Source of the DNA: Liquidambar formosana
Taxonomy: Eukaryota > Streptophyta > Magnoliopsida > Saxifragales > Altingiaceae
Reading direction: 5' to 3'
NCBI GenBank assembly: GCA_039720395.1
Contig: CM077827.1
Location: forward strand, 24,332,375-24,396,374
Length of the DNA stretch: 64,000 nucleotides
Shown: positions 40,190 through 52,844 of the stretch, in pieces
Numbering within the stretch: the first letter of the stretch is position 1
How the letters are laid out: each line of letters starts with the position of its first letter
The notes under the pieces: generated by a model
The model's input: only the letters and a program-made list of their open reading frames with translations
Databases searched by the model: none
Told to the model about the DNA's origin: nothing
Position numbers and translations under genes: made by a program

Positions 40190-42469
40190 GTTGGTGGGAG
40201 AGGGGGGGTGCATATGAAGATTTAAAGAACAGCTTTGGCTATGAAATACAATTATCTTTTACACTATTAATGCTTTTTCCCTTTAAGCTTTTACTCATAA
40301 GATTCTGTTAATGACTAAAAAAGTTATTACCTTTTTTTTAAATGGCTTTTAGGATGTTTAAATTTCAGTATCATCTTCGGAGATCACAAGACAATGGTAT
40401 TGATTGATACATCATTATTCATAGGGTAGTCCTATTTGCACACTTCTTTTACTTAATCGATCCACATCACTCATGTCTTTTTTTCACACATTTTTCCTTC
40501 ACTTTTATTCATAAGGGTGGATTTAATATTAAAAAAAAATGTTGTGAAAATAGGTCCACTCTCATTCATATAGCAAAATCTTGTATATATATATATATAT
40601 CACCATGACATCATCAAGAAAGTTGCAACCAATTTTTATTTTTGTTTTTTTAAATGAAACCAGCATGGAAATTGTAAATAGGATTGGTAAATTAAGGAAG
40701 AGAAGAATATACAAAAAAATGAAAGTGTGTTTTTTTATCTCCCTGACTTGAGAAAAATTAGTGAAATCAGCAGTGTCACATTCGCACGCTACTGCGTATC
40801 TAGTATGACAGTGAAATATCCATTTAAGAACCTTGCTTTTACCATGGAAAGGATACTTTATTAAATGCCTCAAGCAAATAATAGGACTCTCTACAAAGAA
40901 TTTTGGAAGAAGGATTGATATCAATTTTGAAAAATATTGTCACCAGCCACCTGCATTAACTTCTTGGATTTAAGACTAAAGCGTACTTAATTTTGTAATG
41001 TGTTTGAAGAAAAGAATGAGATTTCCCACAAAGAAATTTGAAAAAGAGAAGGGGATAAAATGGATATTAATTTCACAACATATTCATAAACTATTGTTAT
41101 AAGCCAAAAACTCTCATACTTTAACTTCAAGAAGTGGACAAGTAGCGGAGGACGCAAAAGGTATTAATTTGACTTTTTACTCCCTCTCATGGGAGTCATG
41201 AGTAAAGTTTATTTATAATAAAAAAAATATTTTGGCTGTGGACTAAAATAGAGTGGATGATGACCCTACTCATGTCCAAGAAGATTAACTATGCTGAAGG
41301 TTTGGATACCTCCATCTAAGTTTTTCTTTTGAAAAAAAGAAAAAACCTTCCCTATATCTCCTTCCATTAATTCGTATACTCAATATTAGCCGGGTGATCT
41401 CATGCACCCTTCAAAGAGATTGAAAAATTTCTTGAGATCTTGTACTCCACTATGTCATATCTAAATAATTCATTAGTGCTCCATTTGGATCTCAAAAAGT
41501 AGGGGGGGGGGAATTAAGAAAGAAAAATGGTTCAAATAGTTCGAAAATAGTTTCCTCTCTCAAGTTATTTTTATCAACTTTCTTAAATAATTTTGAAGGA
41601 AAATGGTTCATTTACCTTGCTCTTTCAGAGATCCAAAGAGGGACTAAGTGTAAACATGAATTCGATACTGAAAAAGTCCAATTTTGGCAAATATTAAGGA
41701 TGGTAGGAACTACATAACTCAAGGGATAAATGCGAGGGATAAATGCAAGCAAGATAGTTGTGGATTTTTCAGATTGATAATAAATTCTAAAGCATTATAT
41801 TTAGTCACAGTTCAATTCTTATCCTCTCGCAAATTCATCACAATAGTAGTAGAAAGAAGAGGAGGAAAGAAGGATAAATGGTAGTGCTAGGGTTAATATA
41901 ATGGCCTGAAAACCTGTTATTGGGGTGAGGCAATCCAACCCAATCAATTAAACTAGTCCTTTTTTTCTTTTTTTACCTCTCTTTCTCTCTCCTCTTTTTT
42001 GTTTCCCTTTTCTTTTTCCTTCATACAACATGCATAACACTTAATGGTGGGACAACCTTGAGGTCCTGAATTCCTTGACAGCTTTGAAGAAGATCATGGG
42101 ACAACCTTGATTTTGTTTTGGCTTCTTCACTCACTGAGTTATATAATTTGAATTATCTCTAGACAAATTACTTTAATTAGATATACTGAATTATTCTGGG
42201 AAACTTGAATTTTGGTATTAGCTTACAACCTTTTAATGGTGTAGTAACATATTTCCTAATGAACTGTCATTGACCATTTTCTACATGGTTGGAGGACATT
42301 TTGATTTTCATTTAGTACTTAGAAAAAACAGGAAGAAGAAAAACAAACAAACAACGACAACAACATAATTGCAGTTATTCACTTTTGTAGATGTAATTTT
42401 TCTTTTGGTTACATTGGATGCACATCAACTAGTATAATTTAAAAGTCGATTCCAAAGATACAAGATCTA
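40190..42469. other. No recognised feature
   Basis: AT-rich sequence without a credible coding frame or repeat match within the window. The longest frames are isolated and compositionally random. Confidence 0.6.
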
Positions 42470-42474
42470 TTAAA

Positions 42475-43356
42475 TGTTAGAGATATTGGCCATTTATTAA
42501 TGTAGGTCCCATGTGTAATTTGAGATGGGTTCATATTGGAATTAGTTAATCTCCATGTGGAGATTTAATTCGTATATTTAATTAGCCAAAATCATTAAGG
42601 TTGAATGAGAAATTGTTCTCTAAAGTCACCCTTAAATATTCGGTTGAAGAATGGTAATGAGGTTTGTCCCACATTGGAAAATTATGAATTCCTTAATAAT
42701 TCATATACACATACCTTGGGCTTATGGTTTGGACCCAAAGGCCACCCAAGTTTTGTGTGGGAGGAGAACTTAGCCAACATTGGGTTTAGACCAAAAACAT
42801 ATGCACGCCTGCCTGCACCAAACCGGGTGGGGTGGGGTCAAGTAGACTAACCCATGTGTGTTATTTTTTAAGCAAATTTAATTTTGCAAATTTAATTATT
42901 ACCGTTAAGTGTTGTGTCTGTCTATAATTAGACGCTTCTGATCAACGTGCCTTATGGCTGTTCTGGAGAGTCACCATTGAGTCTATATATATTTTATTTC
43001 GTACACTATTAGGGGAAAATCAACAAATTAGATTTTTTGCATCATTTTGAGTCGTCATTAGAGAGAGTGAGGACACAGTGGGTTCGCCAAACGCATCAAT
43101 TGTAGTACTTCTTCTGTGCGTGCAGATTATTATATCCTAGGAGGCAGATATCTGAGAGACTCAAAGCACCAAGTGAGAAGCAAAATCTGTCTTAAGGACA
43201 TAACAGTCAAACGCTAGCCTTAATCAATCCGTTTCTGTTTTAATCATCTTTTGTATTCTGTAAGTTTGTGAATTTCCAAAATTTATTTCATGTTATTTGT
43301 GTTTTATATGCTTACTGTTTTGACAGAATTATAAAAGTAATACATTATTTCCAACA
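42475..43356 (+). mobile_element. Solo LTR of a Ty1/copia element
   Basis: 882 bp starting TGTTAGAGATATTGGCC and ending TTATTTCCAACA, flanked on both sides by ttaaa (42470-42474 and 43357-43361), a perfect 5-bp target duplication. GTCTATATATATTTTATTTC near 42979 is the probable TATA box. No internal domain is present, so this is the product of LTR-LTR recombination. Strand follows the TATA-to-polyadenylation direction. Confidence 0.88.
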
Positions 43357-43361
43357 TTAAA

Positions 43362-43939
43362 TTTAACCACCTTCACATCTTTCCCAATTATATGACTTAA
43401 TATTTTAACGAGTCATAAAGTCATCCCTCTTTTCGGGGGTAAAAATTTCTTCCAATTAAGCTTAAAGAAACTTATTTTTTTAAAAAAATTAAAACCTACT
43501 AAATAGGAATCTTTGGAGTCGGCCTGGTGTTAATATTTAGGATGGAATGTCTAGGAAGTAGGAACCTTGTGTATACTGCTGTATTAGTGGTACATGCGCC
43601 ACCACCTCCTCGCCAATAGAATTACTTCCACTCACATATCCACCAAAGAAAAAAAATAAAATAGAAATAAAAATAATCAAGCATAATCACTTTTCAAAAA
43701 TAAATAAATAAATAAAATTGTCCCCCACCAATAAAAAATTCTTTATATAAAAAAAATCTAAAAAATCATCATAATCAAATAATTTTAGACCCTCATATTT
43801 GAAAATCTTCCCCCCTAAAAACTCAGCATAATCAAATATTTTTTTTTTGGTTTCACGCTCCAAAAAAATGACAACCAATAATCATTATAACAACCAAAAG
43901 TTTAAATACAAACTAGAGGTGGTCTGCACATGCGCACTA
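43362..43939. other. No recognised feature
   Basis: AT-rich spacer between the solo LTR and the Helitron, with A-runs and no credible frame. Confidence 0.6.
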
Positions 43940-44570
43940 TCTATACTATACTATATAGAGGGGTTATGATGAGGTGGCACTCTATAATCCATTCCCTTTA
44001 TTTACCACAAGTTGACACCACTTTTCCTTTTGTTTTCCTTTAACACCGTGGGTCCCACGCTCCCATTTATCTTTTTTCTCCTTTCTCCACACAGGTGGTC
44101 TTTTTTGAGCCCACACCATGATGTTAGCAACCCCTTTCCATTTTTGTTTTTCTTCTTTCCTTCCCCCTACAATCTCTCTCTTCCTTTTCCCTGTAACTTC
44201 CTTCTTCTTCTTCTTTTTAATTTTTTTCCTTCCCACCCCACTACAGCCTTCCCTCTCCCTCTTCATTTCCCTTATTCCTTCCTTCCTTTTTTTTTATTAT
44301 TTTTTTTCTTCCCTTCCCCCCAAGAGCCTTCTCTCTCATTCTTCTAATATAGGTTATAGAAAGGATAATCTTGACTAGGGGTTGTTTGGCAAACTTGAAA
44401 ATCTGATCGCCTAAGTTTAGCCAATTTTTATTTCACATTGATTGTAAAATCTCTTTTTCCTAATAATCCTATTTAATTAGACTAAATAATAATAGCATTT
44501 TGGGTGCTTATATAAATATTTTAAATGAAGTTACTATTTGATTCCCCCGCATCGCGCGGGTCCATTCTAG
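43940..44570 (+). mobile_element. Non-autonomous Helitron
   Basis: The 5' end is TCTATACTATACTATATAGA. Near the 3' end a GC hairpin (CCCGC-ATCGC-GCGGG) is followed 10 bp later by CTAG. The element sits between A (43939) and T (44571), the Helitron target rule. The 631-bp body is mostly a pyrimidine-rich tract whose long frames are compositional. No Rep/helicase gene is present. Confidence 0.87.
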
Positions 44571-44686
44571 TTAATAATTATTTATGAGTAGTATTGTATA
44601 TGGAGTTAATTTTAGTATCTAAATTGTTAGACACAAATTGAGAGACCAACCCAACCCAATCCACCTCGCTTCTTTAATATAGAATA

Positions 44687-44926
44687 GGATTCGGTGTTGA
44701 GTCGAATAAAACTCAACACCATGTCAAGGTAATCCACACCCTTGAATGAGAGATTGAGTGGCTTGGATTGAAAGTTGAAAAAGTTGCCTAATGAGGTCAT
44801 TATGGTAATTTTAGTGGCACTTTTTAACTTTTAATCCAATCTACCCAATCTCTCATTCAAGGATGTGGATTATTTTGGCATGGTGTTGAGTTTTATCAAC
44901 TTAGCACCGAATCCAATTCCCTTTAG
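44687..44926. mobile_element. Palindromic MITE, 240 bp
   Basis: Left arm GGATTCGGTGTTGAGTCGA then AAAACTCAACACCATGTC; complement of right arm GGATTCGGTGCTAAGTTGA then AAAACTCAACACCATGCC. Both continue CCTTGAATGAGAGATTG. Arms are about 105 bp. Confidence 0.75.
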
Positions 44927-45107
44927 TATATAGTGTAGATATGAATGGCAATACAAATTTATTGATGGGGCACAAATGCACAATCTTAGTCTGATGGCTG
45001 AGGCACAGTCTTTTGTTAACAAGTAACATGTACAACGAACCTTAAGAGGCAGATCGAGTGGTCTTAGGGCCTTTTGCCAATCAAGAGTTATTGGGCTCAA
45101 TTCTCAT

Positions 45108-45478
45108 AGGCCTGCCAATTGGGTGGGTTTGGGTGGGTTTAAATGGTTGTAGTCAAAATATCACCCAAACCCAACCCAACCCATTTACATGAAGAACCCA
45201 TTTAAGCAAAACCCAAACTCACCCATTTATTGTAGGTCGAAACCTAAACTCACCCATTTTAAGCATGTAATACCTCCACTCATCCGCTGACCTATTTAAG
45301 CTAGACTTTGGGTAAGGTAGGCAATTTATGCCCAAACCCACGAACCCGCCCAAACCCTCCCAAATTAAATGGGTGCAGATGGGTGATTTTATTGATTGGG
45401 TTGTAAATGGGTGCCCATAATAACCCAACTAATAATAGGGTCTAATCGGGTTTGTATAAAAAAAATTTGGGTGCAAAT
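45108..45478. repeat. GGGTGGGTTTGGGT element, reference copy
   Basis: Begins CTGCCAATTGGGTGGG, carries TGAAGAACCCATTTAAGCA and TGGGTGATTTTATTGATTGG, and ends near AATGAACCCGATAGA. Its first part recurs at 50786-51000 and its second part, inverted, at 52845-52997. The family is unknown to me. Confidence 0.65.
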
Positions 45479-45999
45479 GAACCCGATAGAACCATATCAT
45501 GCATAAAAACCCTAAAACATACTAACATGCATGCAAAACTATCATGTTTACTCCATATGAAAAACATATACAGCAAACACGAAGAAAAACCAATAAAAAA
45601 GTCTACTTTATCATGCTATATGAAAACAAACACGAAACAATGACTCTAAAACCCTAAACTCACAAATATGCTTAAAAACTCACAAGACATACTTTAATCA
45701 TGCTAAAACCAAACTAAACAGAAATTATATCATGCATATTAACTAACTAAAGCAATATAACATGATGAAAATCCTAACTCTAACATGCAATGACACTAAT
45801 CCTAACACAAGGACAAACAGGAGCACAAGAATCATAACTATGCATTAAAACATAAAGGACAGCCCTAAAGCATGCTAAACAGTAGATAAAAAATAGATAT
45901 TCCATGTATATTAACTAGCTAGAGTGTTAATACATGATAAAAAAGGCTACTTTTAACATGCAATAAGCCTAACCCATATGAAAACCTAGTTTAAGCTTG

Positions 46000-47264
46000 A
46001 ATAGAGAAGGAGAATACCTTAGGAAGGGCCTTCCTTGTGTTTGTAATTGTTCGTGGCTCCTCAGGTCTTTAGAGTGAATCAAACCAACACGAATCCTCCT
46101 CTTTGTCAAAGTGGTATCACAGCAAAGAGATCAAAACTCACTCAACTTTGAAAAGAAATAGAAAACAAAAAGAGAACAAGAGAAAAGAAAAGTGATTTTC
46201 GTCACTTTGCAGCAGCAGCAACTTCAATCGCGTTTTTGGGTATGAAAACGTTGGATTTGGACAAAGCTTGTGAAATACAAAGTTGTAGAGAATTGAATTA
46301 TCTTTCTAACAAGACCAATTTCATCAAATTCTGACTTTGGATGAAAAAGTTATGATTAAAATACGACTGCTGGTTTTCAGAAAATCTGCTGCTGAATTAT
46401 GACGAATTTCACTCCCTCCAAACCCTCTTCTCCTCTCTCCTTGTTTAAAGACATTAAGAGAGTATTTATAGCTGAAATCTGGAGTTTCCCTTTCCTTCCT
46501 GGACTAGGTTTCCTTGGAGAATAATCAAAAGGTATTTTATAATGATAAAAGACTTCTAATCTGAATAGGAAAAGGAAATTGTCTTTTATAAAAATTGGGA
46601 GACTGACCGCTAACACGCATGCACATGTATCGTATGTGCGTACACACACTCATCACATACGTACACGTGTTTAGTGTCATGATAAAAATGGCTAATTTAA
46701 TAAAATAATTTTCTTTTCATTTTAACCAAAAATCTCATGCTGTGATTCGCACTAATTCTTCAAGGATAATCCGTAAATAACCACACTAAACTCATCATCA
46801 GGCCATATCAAAATTGAACTTCATGAAACACTTTTGAGGGTAAAATGATGACTAATGAAAGTCAATTTGAAAAGATTTGGTTGGTAATTGTGAGTCAATT
46901 AGAGCTAACCCAAGGAAGGGTCAATTAACCAACTTGAACTACATCGAGCCATTTTAATCCCGAGCCATTGACTTACCAAATTGAACCTAGAAATACCTCT
47001 TATGCATCCATATGAACTCCAATTGACAATTTGGAGATCATTTCAAGGTCAAATGAAAAGTTTGGGACTTAAAAGACGATTATGCCCCTCAAGTCACAAA
47101 AGCTCTTATTATCCCTCAAGATCAACTCCAATTTGAACCAAAATTCATATCCATTGTCCTTGTGACTCTAAAAAACTAATGCAAGTGACTAGACTCAAAA
47201 ACAAAACAAAAACATGCATGAAATGATGAGCCCTAGTAAGGTGGTGCAAAAATGGGGTGTGACA
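46000..47264 (-). repeat. LTR-like fragment, minus orientation
   Basis: On the minus strand it starts TGTCACACCCCATTTTTGC, close to the start of the 3726 repeat (TGTAGACACCCCATTTTGT). It carries the same sort of ACGTA palindromes (46610-46680, for example CACATACGTACACGTG). The downstream end is not resolved. Confidence 0.4.
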
Positions 47265-47852
47265 CCTATCGGCACTTGAGACTCGATAGCTTCAGATGGA
47301 GAATGACATAGACACTCTGAAGCGTTATAGAGATATTTTCACATCTCAGGTAGACCAGTGTTTTGCTAGGACCGAGACTAACATGCGCACTATGCGCAAC
47401 TCATTGACAGCCATTGAGTGCTATGCTCGCCGTACTGCACCTCCTCCTCCCCCACTTCCTCCACCTCCGGCACCTGAGGATCAAGACGCTCCTGCACTTC
47501 CTGAGCATATTGATTTAGATCCTTAGCCTTTTTATTTGATGACAAAAGGGGGAGATATTTTAGTTGATGTATTTTTTGGACACATTTGACTTATTTTGAC
47601 ACATGTACTTTTTGTTTTTAGTTTACCACAACTTATCTAACTCATGACTCTTTTGCAAATGTATTAGAACTACAGTTACAGTTGATTGTATACAGTTTAT
47701 TTACTTTACGATGTTTTTTGCCTATTTGTTATTGCTTTATATTTCATTTATGCATATTGATAGGGGGAGCTTTTTCTCTATATGTTTAGTCTTTTTATAT
47801 TCTTATCTATTATATACATCAATAGTTTGTCATAATAAAAAAGGGAGAGATT
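47265..47852 (+). mobile_element. Sirevirus-like internal 3' end
   Basis: Holds a 76-codon frame (47296-47526) with METH-rich coiled-coil start DIDTLKRYRDIFTSQVDQCF and a proline tract PPPPPLPPPP, then a spacer with ACAAAAGGGGGAGATATTTT and a purine tract just before the LTR. This layout is typical of the 3' end of plant Sirevirus (copia) elements. The left part has been cut by the adjoining fragment. Confidence 0.5.
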
Positions 47853-49075
47853 ATTGGCCCTAAGGTTATATAACCAAGGGCATATTTGAGATTTTGATGA
47901 TAACAAAGGATTGATGTCCGTATTAATGGTTAGATGTCAGATATTAATCAAAGCTAGGTACTCAAGTATATAGATCCAAATGAAGTGCAAAGACATATCC
48001 ATACCATGGAACTCAAAGCACATACTTAAAACATCAAGGACAATCAAGCATAAGAGCATACGAGCATAAAAAGCAAGCAAAAGACCTACAAGCACCTCAA
48101 GCTTTGTAAATATCGTCAATAAAATTATATTTAGGCTACAAGTGAGGTTCTAGGTTATCAATGTACTTGATTGCTCATATAATCGCTCCATTGACCTAGA
48201 TGGACCTTAGAACCCTTGGGTAAACAAATTTCATCAATTGGATAAGGCCTAAGTTGATTCAAATGAACTTGATTGATTTAAACTTGTGATAAATTCATTA
48301 TAGTTCATTTCTGCCTAGTTCAGTCGACTCATTCTTCAAATCAGTCAACTCATTTAGCCAATAAAGGTCTCCTGTTTTGTCTTTTGATTCTGCCTAAATC
48401 GGTCCACTAAATTCTCAATTTAGTTGACTGATTTTGCGATTTCAGAACTCCAACAGCTAGTTTTTGAAAGGTTGCTGAAGCATTTAACGCCACCAAACGG
48501 CTATTTCCCAACATTTATTGCACCAAACAGTCTTATTATTCATATTGCCTATATAAATAATGATTCAAATGCATTTATGTCTACCAATACAAGAGCATTC
48601 ATTGTTTTCAATCTTCTAGCCCTAAATTCATTAAGAGCATTCATTGATCAATCAATTAGAAGAGAGCTGAGTTATTAATCTCTGTGTTATTCACTCTTGA
48701 AGAGAGTTTTCTTTGTACACAATCTCATCTCTACAAACTTGTAATCAAGGGTTGGTGATAACCCCATTCTTAGCACTTGAGGAAGTGTGGTTGAGTAAGT
48801 GATAGTTGAAGGCACTTGATTTGTAAAGGTTTACTGCTCCACTTTAAAGGAAAGTAATAGTGGATTGGTAAATCCTCAAGCGAACTCTTGAGGCAAGGAC
48901 GTAGGTGGAAAGGCCGAACCTCGTTAAATCTTGCGTTTGCATTCTCTATCCCATTCTCTTTATTGCTTCTTATTGAAATCTCTCTTATTTGCAATAATTT
49001 GAATTTTAGATTATAATCATTGTTTCAATTGGCTATAAATCCTATTCACCCCCCTCTAGGGTTGTATTCATAGGA
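47853..49075 (+). repeat. Sirevirus-like 3' LTR
   Basis: Starts after the purine tract with ATTGGCCCTAAGG, has TTTTGATGATAACAAAGGAT, and ends CCTATTCACCCCCCTCTAGG, a characteristic 3' end of these LTRs. No second LTR was found in the window. A related, more decayed end lies at about 2440-2490. Confidence 0.6.
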
Positions 49076-49084
49076 TAACAAAGA

Positions 49085-49385
49085 GCCAACATGGTGGCGT
49101 GAATAGAAATAAATCACAATTGGATTTATATCTTGAGGAGCCTAGAATTTATCAGTAGCAACATTTAAATTTGGATGTTCTTAATTTCTAGAAAGTAAAT
49201 TTTCTTCTTTATTCGGAGCTCTCATTGATGGCACGGGCTATTTTGAGTATCCCTATAACCACTATTGCCTCAGAGTCGGCATTTAGTATTGAGGTCGAAT
49301 CATTGATAAGTATCGAAATTCTCTTGTACCAAAGAATGCCAAGGCTCTAGTATGCACCCGCGATTAGTTATATAGATTAAAAGGT
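49085..49385 (+). pseudogene. hAT transposase C-terminal remnant
   Basis: Across two frames it reads SQLDLYLEEPRI, ELSLMARAILSIPITTIASE, SAFS, then GRIIDKYRNSLVPKNAKALV and CTRD. This is the hAT dimerisation domain as found in plant BED-finger transposases, with a frameshift near 49295 and an in-frame stop where the family has Trp. An acidic tail (EDASDEEQLIENFQ) begins at about 49478 inside the repeat arm. The upstream two thirds of the transposase are absent. Confidence 0.8.
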
Positions 49386-49454
49386 AAATTTGAATTTTGT
49401 ATTGTTATTAATTAAACTCAGTTTTGCATTTACACACCATAGTAAATTAATATT

Positions 49455-50690
49455 TTTAATTGTTTTATGAAGCTAAAGAAGATGCATCAGATGAAGAGCA
49501 ACTCATTGAAAATTTTCAGAATATAGATGAATCTGAAGTAGAAGATTTTCAGAATATAGATGAATCTAGGCTTTAACAGGTTTTCTTCATAAATAAAAAT
49601 AAAAAATAAAAAGGCTTTGACAGGTCTCTATTTTCTAAGTAGTAGTTCTTTTAGAGTTTCATTCATCATTGTAAAGGGCAGAAGTACATTTGGAATTTGA
49701 ATCCTAAATGATCAATTAATCTTTTCAGACAATAAGAAAGCATGATAGAGGTGGGTTTAGGAAAGTTCTAAGTGGTCTAGATTCTCTCATTTCTCAAGTC
49801 AGGCATCCACAACTCAAAGATTCAGAAAATGGGGAGAAGGCCTCAATAGCTAAGCCTTTTAAACAAGGTACTAGAAAATCCCTACATTGATTTTAACTGT
49901 TCTTTCTTATTGCTAATTTTTAATAGTTCATCTCTTCAATATCTTGTATAGCTGCTGAAGGTATTTGGATTCAGTGTTCATTTTCCTTCTGTGTATTACT
50001 TGTATTATGTTGTATAAAGCAAGCTTATTGGAGATTGGCCCAATGTGCTTTCAATTAGTACAAGTGTACAAAATAGTTTTGAATTCATTGCCCAATCTTC
50101 CTTTTTTAAAAAAAAAATTTATGTCCAACATTTGATCATCCTCTTGATTCCACGAGTGTGTTAATTTCTCTAGGGTAATTTGTAGGGGTTATATTGTGTT
50201 CCATGATTGCCTACTTCTCATTGATTTTTTTGCCATTTTTTGTTTATTTTTTCCTTTTATTAATTTCAGGTGATGCATCCATAAGTTGCCCAATTCCTAG
50301 GAAGGTAACTCTACGATTGTGTTTTCAAATACAATGAAGTTTTGGTTTATATTTTGTTCTTAACCTACTTTATTTACATCACACAAATTGTATAATGTTT
50401 TGGTCCTTGTGGAAGCTATTTTTGTAGACTTCAAAATCTACTGAAGATAGAGGACTAGAGGTCTTGTGGAAGTTATTTTATGCTATTTTATTTTACAGTC
50501 TTTCAGGTTTCAATGTTTTTCTTTTTTCTTTTTTTTATTTTTTGAATTTGGTAAATCTGAAAATGAAATGCTATAGTAGTTGGAATTTTTTATTTTTTAT
50601 TTTAAATCCAGTCATGAGATTTTATATTTTGGAGATCACTTGTAGCAAAAATAATGGGCAAATGTTGTTTTTTTATTTTTTTATTTTTGG

Positions 50691-50725
<35 letters not shown>

Positions 50726-50778
50726 TATATATGTATATATATATATTATTCTGAGGGAGCAAAGTCACCCAACGTGAA
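49455..50778 (+). repeat. Left arm of large inverted repeat
   Basis: From TTTAATTGTTTTATGAAGC to AGTCACCCAACGTGAAAGTC. It pairs along its length with 51000-52306; for instance AAGCAAGCTTATTGGAGATT at about 50019 has its complement at about 51723. An AT microsatellite (50695-50745) is present only here. The 86-codon frame at 50464-50724 has no coding merit. Confidence 0.88.
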
Positions 50779-50785
50779 AGTCACC

Positions 50786-50999
50786 CAAAGTTAGGTCTGG
50801 CAATTGGGTGGGTTTGGGTGGGTTTAAATGGGTGTAGTCAAAATATCACCCAAACCCAACCCAACTCATTTACATGAAGAACCCATTTAAGTAAAACCCA
50901 AACTCACCCATTTATTGTAGGTTGAAACCCAAACTCACCCGTTTTAAGCATGTAATACCTTCGCTTATCCGCTGAACTGTTTAAGCTAGACTTTGGGTG
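50786..50999 (+). repeat. First half of the GGGT element, in the hairpin spacer
   Basis: CTGGCAATTGGGTGGG to GCTAGACTTTGGGT, matching 45115-45312. The match stops at ACTTTGGGT, a word also present at the arm end. Confidence 0.75.
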
Positions 51000-52306
51000 A
51001 CCTTCACGTTGGGTGACTTTGCTCCCTCAAAATAATATATTTTTTTTACCCAAAAATAAAAAATAAAAAAACAACGTTTGTCCATTATTTTTGTTACAAG
51101 TGATCTCTAAAATATAAAATCTCATGACCCGGATTTAAAATAAAAATTAAAAAATTCCAACTACTATAGCATTTCATTTTCAAATCTTTCAAATTCAAAA
51201 AATAAAAAAGAAAAAAAGAAAAACATTGAAAACCTGGAAGACTGTAAAATAAAATAGCATAAAATAACTTCCACAAGACCTCTAGTCCTCCATCTTCAGT
51301 ATATTTTGAAGTATACAAAAATAGCTTCCACAAGAATCAAAACATTATACAATTTGTGTGATGTAAATAAAGCAGGTTAGGAACAAAATATAAACCAAAA
51401 CTTCATTGTATTTGAAGACACAATCGTAAAGCTGCCCTCCTAGGAATCGGGCAACCTATGGACGCATCACTTGAAATTAATAAAAGGAAAAAATAAACAA
51501 AAAATGGCAAAAAAATCAATGAGAAGCAGGCAATCAGGGAACAAAATATAACCCCTACAAATTACCCTAGAAAAATTAACACACTCGTGGAATCAAGAGG
51601 ATGATCAAATGTTGGACATAAATTTAAAAATAAAAAAAAAAAAAAAAAACAGGAAGATTGGGCAATGAATTCAAAACTATGTTGTACAATGGTACTAATT
51701 GAAAGCACATTGGGCCAATCTCCAATAAGCTTGCTTTATACAACATAATACAAGTAATACACAGAAGGAAAATGAACACTGAATCCAAATACCTTCAATA
51801 GCTATACAAGATATTGAAGAGATGAACTATTAAAAATTAGCAATAAGAAAGAACAGTTAAAATCAATGCAGGGATTTTCTAGTACGTTGTTCAAAAAGCT
51901 TGGCTATTGAGGCCTTCTCCCCATTTTCTGAATCTTTGAGTTGTGGATACCTAACTTGAGAAGTGAGAGAATCTAGACCACTTAGAACTTTCCCAGACCC
52001 ACTTCTATCAAGCTTTCTTATTGTCTAAAAAAATTGATGGATCATTTAGGATTCAAATTCCAAATATACTTCTGCCCTTTACAATGATGAATGAAACTCC
52101 GAAAGAACTACTACTTAGAAAACATAAACCTGTCAAAGCCTTTTTTTTTTTTTTTTTAATATTATTATTTATGAAGAAAACCTGTCAAAGCTTAGATTCA
52201 TCTATATTCTGAAAATCTTCTACTTCAGATTCATTTATATTCTAAAAATCTTCAATGAGTTGCTCTTCATCCGATGCATCTTCTTCAGCTTCATAAAACA
52301 ATTAAA
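51000..52306 (-). repeat. Right arm of large inverted repeat
   Basis: Inverted copy of 49455-50778, ending at TCATAAAACAATTAAA. Divergence is modest, with small indels. The hAT dimerisation domain beside the left arm is not present beside this arm. Confidence 0.88.
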
Positions 52307-52844
52307 TCACATCCCTGCCAATTGGTAGAGAGATTTTGTGCTGAAAGTCTGAAACTTGCCACGAAAAGAGAAAAAATAAAAAGAACCAACAAAAAAAGAA
52401 GAATAGAGAGAAGGAGACGACATAGAGAAGAGATCTCAAGAAACCTTAAGAAACCCAGGAAAATGATGGATCAAGCAAGAAATCTCAAACCCAAGTCAAA
52501 AAATACAACAAAGTTATCATTTTATGAAAAATATATATGATAAATTAGTAATGTATTCAAAATGAAGCAGATGGGTTACCTGTAAAATTGTGGGTTGGCT
52601 TTTTGAAGGTTGAAATAGTTGATGGTGATTCCGGTGGCAGGAGCTTTCAATTTTTTCGGTGAAGATGGATTAGCTCTGGTTTGCCAGAGAAGAAAGTGGA
52701 AGTGGTGGTGCACCAGAGCCGCCGAAGCTCGATCTAGATGCGTGATGTAGCAGGAGAGTTGTGGTCTTGAAGGAGACGAGAGGCAGCAGAGGAGCAATTG
52801 CGAAGGAGAGCATGAAGGAGACTTCAAATCCTATCGGGTTTATT

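Noticed and set aside
42605..42850. 81-codon frame
   Set aside because: Lies wholly inside the solo LTR and has no domain.
44012..44378. Overlapping 111-, 86- and 94-codon frames on both strands
   Set aside because: All result from a pyrimidine tract inside the Helitron (Phe/Leu/Ser/Pro on one strand, Lys/Glu/Arg on the other).
47296..47526. Independent small proline-rich gene
   Set aside because: It sits directly before a purine tract and a Sirevirus-like LTR and is best read as the end of that element's last frame.
49295..49380. Functional hAT transposase gene
   Set aside because: Only the dimerisation domain remains, with a frameshift and an in-frame stop. No BED finger or catalytic core was found upstream.
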